Positions 22,853 through 25,216 of a stretch of DNA of 25,216 nt are shown piece after piece. Position 1 is the stretch's first letter, and every line of letters starts with the position of its first letter. The notes under the pieces were generated by a model, which saw only the letters and a list, made by a program, of their open reading frames with translations, had not been told where the DNA came from and ran no database searches. A program made the position numbers and the translations under genes. The DNA is from JAIVGV01 sp035295985. Its GTDB lineage: Bacteria > Acidobacteriota > Blastocatellia > Pyrinomonadales > Pyrinomonadaceae. The stretch is from the NCBI GenBank assembly GCA_035295985.1, contig DATHBT010000271.1, positions 1 to 25,216 on the forward strand, read 5' to 3'.

Positions 22853-23773
22853 TTAGTCCGTTTCATCGCCCAGGTCCGGGACCCAGAAGAGCTGTTCGCC
22901 GTGGGCGACGCGGCGGAGTCCGAGGCCGGGGAGTTCGTCCTCGCTGACGCCGAGGTAGGTGAAGTGCGGCAGGTCGTTGCGGACGGTCTGGAACCAGCCG
23001 CGCCCGGCGAGGATCGAGCGCACGCTCGCGTCAGTGAACTCGACGATGTCGAAGGCGAGCAGGGCGAGGTGCTGCGACGCGCCGGGCGCGGCCACCGATT
23101 GCAAAATCGACTTCGAGAAGTCCTTGCTGAAGTAGCAGCCGCACGATTCGAGTTCGAGCACGCGGGCCAACTGATCCTTGAGCGCGAGCGAGCGCAGGTG
23201 CGCGGCCTCCTCGGCCGAGACGCGGCCGGCGTCGAGCCAGTAGGCGAGCGCGGGACGGACGCGCGACTCCCAGAGGCGGACGGTGTCTGCGAAGTCGCGG
23301 CGCGCGGCCTCCGCGCCGTCGCGCGGCGTGATGTCGAGGCCGGCGCGGCGTGCGTCTTTGCGGGCTGCGAGCAGGGCGTCGAGCGCGGCGGGCTGTAGCT
23401 CTATCGTCACGCCGCCGAAGTCGGCCGCGCGCATGCCGGCCTGCTGCTGGAAGCGCGAGACCTCGCCTTCGTCGCGGAAGACGCAGACGGGCGGGACGGC
23501 GACCGCGTCCGAGGCGACGAACATCGCGCCGTACTCCGAGAGCAGGCGGCGCGCGCACGGGTCGGCCGGGTCACACAGCAACTCGGGCCGCATCCCGCGA
23601 CGCCTGAGCGCGCGCGCGAACGCGACGTAGAAGGGCGACGACTCGAAGCGCGCGGCCCCACCCGACCCGCTGCCGTCGGACGAAGGGCTTGCCCCCGCCT
23701 CGGGCCGATTCGCGGGCGCGGCCCCTTCGGCCGTCGGGTCGGTCTGGTTCGCCTGCTGCGAAGTCTCTGCCAT
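22853..23773 (-). CDS. Protein with M15-like (VanY-type) peptidase motifs (306 aa)
   Basis: Residues 220-275 resemble M15 peptidases: APGASQH with H235, D242 six residues later (H-x6-D, AFDI), and DLPHFTYLG with D267 and H270. These are the three zinc ligands plus the catalytic acid, with Asp in place of the more usual Glu. M15 enzymes cleave D-Ala or L-Ala-D-Glu bonds in peptidoglycan. However, no signal peptide is visible; the N-terminus is a disordered Ala/Gly/Ser/Pro stretch (1-45). The middle (50-215) is unrecognised. Assignment is by motif and unsearched. It is probably the first gene of the operon reaching to DUF2752; no promoter is clear. Confidence 0.6.
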   Translation of the reverse strand: MAETSQQANQTDPTAEGAAPANRPEAGASPSSDGSGSGGAARFESSPFYVAFARALRRRGMRPELLCDPADPCARRLLSEYGAMFVASDAVAVPPVCVFRDEGEVSRFQQQAGMRAADFGGVTIELQPAALDALLAARKDARRAGLDITPRDGAEAARRDFADTVRLWESRVRPALAYWLDAGRVSAEEAAHLRSLALKDQLARVLELESCGCYFSKDFSKSILQSVAAPGASQHLALLAFDIVEFTDASVRSILAGRGWFQTVRNDLPHFTYLGVSEDELPGLGLRRVAHGEQLFWVPDLGDETD

Positions 23774-23903
23774 GCGGGATCGTTTTCGGGGGACTCGCCG
23801 GGGCGCGCGGCGGGGCGGAAGCGCGCCGCGCGTCGGCTTCGAGCGTATGCTAACCTGAGAAGCCGGCCGGACGGAAGAAGCCAGACGCCGGGAGGGGAAT
23901 TTT

Positions 23904-24299
23904 TTGCCGGATCGATTGGGCCAGTTCCGCGACGCGCTCGCGCTCTACCGCCGCCACGGCTGGTCGCTCGCGCGCGTCCTGATGACGCCCGCCACGCTCG
24001 CCGAGCTTGCGCGCGCGGGCGGGGCGGACGCCGCCAACGCCGGCGACCCCGCCGCCGCGCAGCCCGCCTTCGAGGGCGTCGCGGCGCGCGAGGCGGACGT
24101 TGACGCGATGTGGCTCAGTCGCCCCTCGGCCGGCGGGCGCGAGGCTTGGGAGCTGCGGCTCATCAGTGATCCGCCCTACGCGCTCTTCGAGCTGTTCGAG
24201 CCGGACGAGTCGGAAGAGGATCGCGAGGACGTGCGCCGCGAGATGGAGGCGCGGCTCGCCGAGTACGCGAACGGCGGCACGGCCGACACACAAAGATGA
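23904..24299 (+). CDS. Small acidic protein of unknown function (131 aa)
   Basis: The protein is soluble and helix-rich, with no cysteine, signal peptide or membrane segment. The first part (QFRDALALYRRHGWSLARVLMTPATLAELARA) looks like a folded helical region and the C-terminal third is acidic (FEPDESEEDREDVRREMEARLAEY). I do not recognise it. The TTG start at 23904 is supported by GGAGGGG 6 bases upstream. It is divergent from the M15-like gene, with a 130-base gap between them. Confidence 0.65.
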   Translation: MPDRLGQFRDALALYRRHGWSLARVLMTPATLAELARAGGADAANAGDPAAAQPAFEGVAAREADVDAMWLSRPSAGGREAWELRLISDPPYALFELFEPDESEEDREDVRREMEARLAEYANGGTADTQR

Positions 24300-24554
24300 C
24301 ATCTCGCGGGGCGTAGAAACTTCCCCGGCCGTTGCAACAGGGGGTGTGCGTGGTGCATCCTACTTTCGTCCTTCCTTCTCTCGCGCATCGACGGTGATGC
24401 GCCCCGCGCCACGATGGCCGCGGCGTTCTGGATCGTTCGAGAGCAGGCTCACTTTCAACCGCAGAAGCCGCTCCGCTAAAGAGCACACGAACCAGAGGCC
24501 CTTCGACGCCACCGCTCCGCCGAAGCACACTTGATTCGCCCGCTTCTCCAGATA

Positions 24555-24581
24555 CTCCCTTGAGGGGAGAGGTACAACTAC
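24555..24581 (+). promoter_or_regulatory. Hairpin covering the ribosome site of the RNA-binding protein gene
   Basis: CTCCC (24555-24559) can pair with GGGAG (24565-24569) across a 5-base loop, and the latter is part of the ribosome site GGGGAGAGG 9 bases before the ATG. This could slow translation. It lies at the end of a 280-base upstream gap in which I see no gene. Confidence 0.4.
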
Positions 24582-24938
24582 ATGTCCAATAAACTTTACG
24601 TCGGCAACCTGGCCTTCCAGACTTCGAGCGAAGACCTGCGCCAACTGTTCGCGCAGGCGGGAACGGTCGAATCAGCCACGGTGGTCGAGGATCGCGACAC
24701 GGGCCGCTCGCGCGGCTTCGGCTTCGTCGAGATGTCTTCCAAGGAAGAGGCCCAGGCGGCCATCTCACAGTTCAACGGCCAGGAGGTCAACGGCCGCAGC
24801 CTGACGGTCAACGAGGCCAAGCCCCGCGAGGATCGCGGCGGCGGCCGAGGCGGCTTCGGCGGCGGCGGTAACCGCGGCGGCGGTGGTGGCGGTCGCGGCG
24901 GCTACGGCGGCGGCGGCGGCGGCGGCAACCGCTGGTAG
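24582..24938 (+). CDS. Glycine-rich RRM RNA-binding protein (118 aa)
   Basis: Residues 4-80 form a complete RRM: RNP2 LYVGNL (5-10) and RNP1 RSRGFGFVEM (47-56). A tail of Gly and Arg (about 86-118) follows with RGG-like repeats. Such small bacterial RRM proteins (Rbp-type) bind RNA, and in cyanobacteria several are cold-induced; induction here is not shown. The start is supported by GGGGAGAGG 9 bases upstream. A strong terminator follows, so it is a single-gene unit. A hairpin overlaps the ribosome site. Confidence 0.95.
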   Translation: MSNKLYVGNLAFQTSSEDLRQLFAQAGTVESATVVEDRDTGRSRGFGFVEMSSKEEAQAAISQFNGQEVNGRSLTVNEAKPREDRGGGRGGFGGGGNRGGGGGGRGGYGGGGGGGNRW

Positions 24939-24970
24939 GCCGGTAACGCCATCCGGTGATTCTTCAGGAG

Positions 24971-25009
24971 AAGCCCCGGGCGAGTCCGACACTCCGCCCG
25001 GGGCTTTTT
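24971..25009 (+). terminator. Rho-independent terminator after the RNA-binding protein gene
   Basis: A perfect 12-base stem AAGCCCCGGGCG / CGCCCGGGGCTT with a 12-base loop is followed by a T run (25005-25009). Confidence 0.92.
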
Positions 25010-25049
25010 CTCTCTACAAGGGGCTTTCGCGTTTTAACCGGGGGAAGAT

Positions 25050-25216
25050 TTGCGACGAAGCGTTATTTCCCAGAACCGCCTCCGCGCGGCGGAGCGATTT
25101 TCGGGCCGCAAACTGCGGCTCAATCCTGCTAACACCACGCTGGTCGTCGGCGTCCACGCCGTCAGCCTGCTCGGCCTCTGGTACTGGCCGCGGGCAGTTG
25201 ACCTCGTCGTCGCGCT
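25050..25216 (+). CDS. Possible fatty acid desaturase, N-terminal part (cut by window edge)
   Basis: About 55 residues are visible from a TTG at 25050, the first usable start after an in-frame TAA (25035-25037). A basic stretch is followed by RLNPANTTLVVGVHAVSLLG and then LWYWPRAVDLVVA, a pattern resembling the start of membrane acyl-CoA desaturases. The His boxes lie outside the window, so the assignment is weak. The ribosome site GGGGGAAG is partial. Confidence 0.4.
   Translation, partial: MRRSVISQNRLRAAERFSGRKLRLNPANTTLVVGVHAVSLLGLWYWPRAVDLVVA

Noticed and set aside
24830..24938. GGC-rich tract as a separate DNA repeat
   Set aside because: It simply encodes the Gly/Arg tail of the RRM protein.

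Overview
The window is a chromosomal stretch of a very GC-rich bacterium. The gene content (GYF-type and zinc-ribbon membrane proteins, paired M16 peptidases, a PknB-type kinase, a trypsin-like protease with TPRs, an M6 peptidase), frequent TTG starts and GGAG-type ribosome sites suggest Acidobacteriota, probably class Blastocatellia. That assignment is inference; no rRNA or tRNA is present to anchor it.

Layout. (1) 1-3353, minus strand: a strong promoter-like site leads into an M6 metallopeptidase without a signal peptide, then a degenerate ATP-grasp homologue, then the start of a second ATP-grasp protein cut by the window edge. This is the best candidate for an undescribed system, possibly peptide or protein modification. 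(2) 3413-6068, minus: a swivel-first aconitase-superfamily enzyme with a CYTH triphosphatase-like gene behind it. (3) 6342-8949, plus: a secreted protein of unknown function, then a secreted S1-type protease with TPRs. (4) 8953-11196: a GYF/zinc-finger/membrane protein bracketed by two heptad-based inverted-repeat elements. (5) 11188-14162, minus: an M16 pair, one catalytic and one not. (6) 14651-15937, plus: a small six-cysteine secreted protein, a DsbA-like oxidoreductase and a transposase scrap. (7) 16189-18531, minus: a signalling group of MBL-receiver fusion, helical protein and PilZ domain. (8) 18653-21311, minus: a membrane protein and a Ser/Thr kinase. (9) 21362-23773, minus: DUF2752, DUF2085, zinc-ribbon membrane protein and an M15-like domain protein. 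(10) 23904-25216, plus: a small unknown protein, an RRM RNA-binding protein with a terminator, and the start of a possible fatty acid desaturase.

Working together: most genes look like housekeeping or envelope functions arranged in short operons. The gene sets whose joint function seems worth testing are the M6/ATP-grasp operon, the MBL-receiver/helical/PilZ group, and the cysteine-rich protein next to the thiol oxidoreductase. No CRISPR array, intact insertion sequence, prophage or RNA gene was seen.
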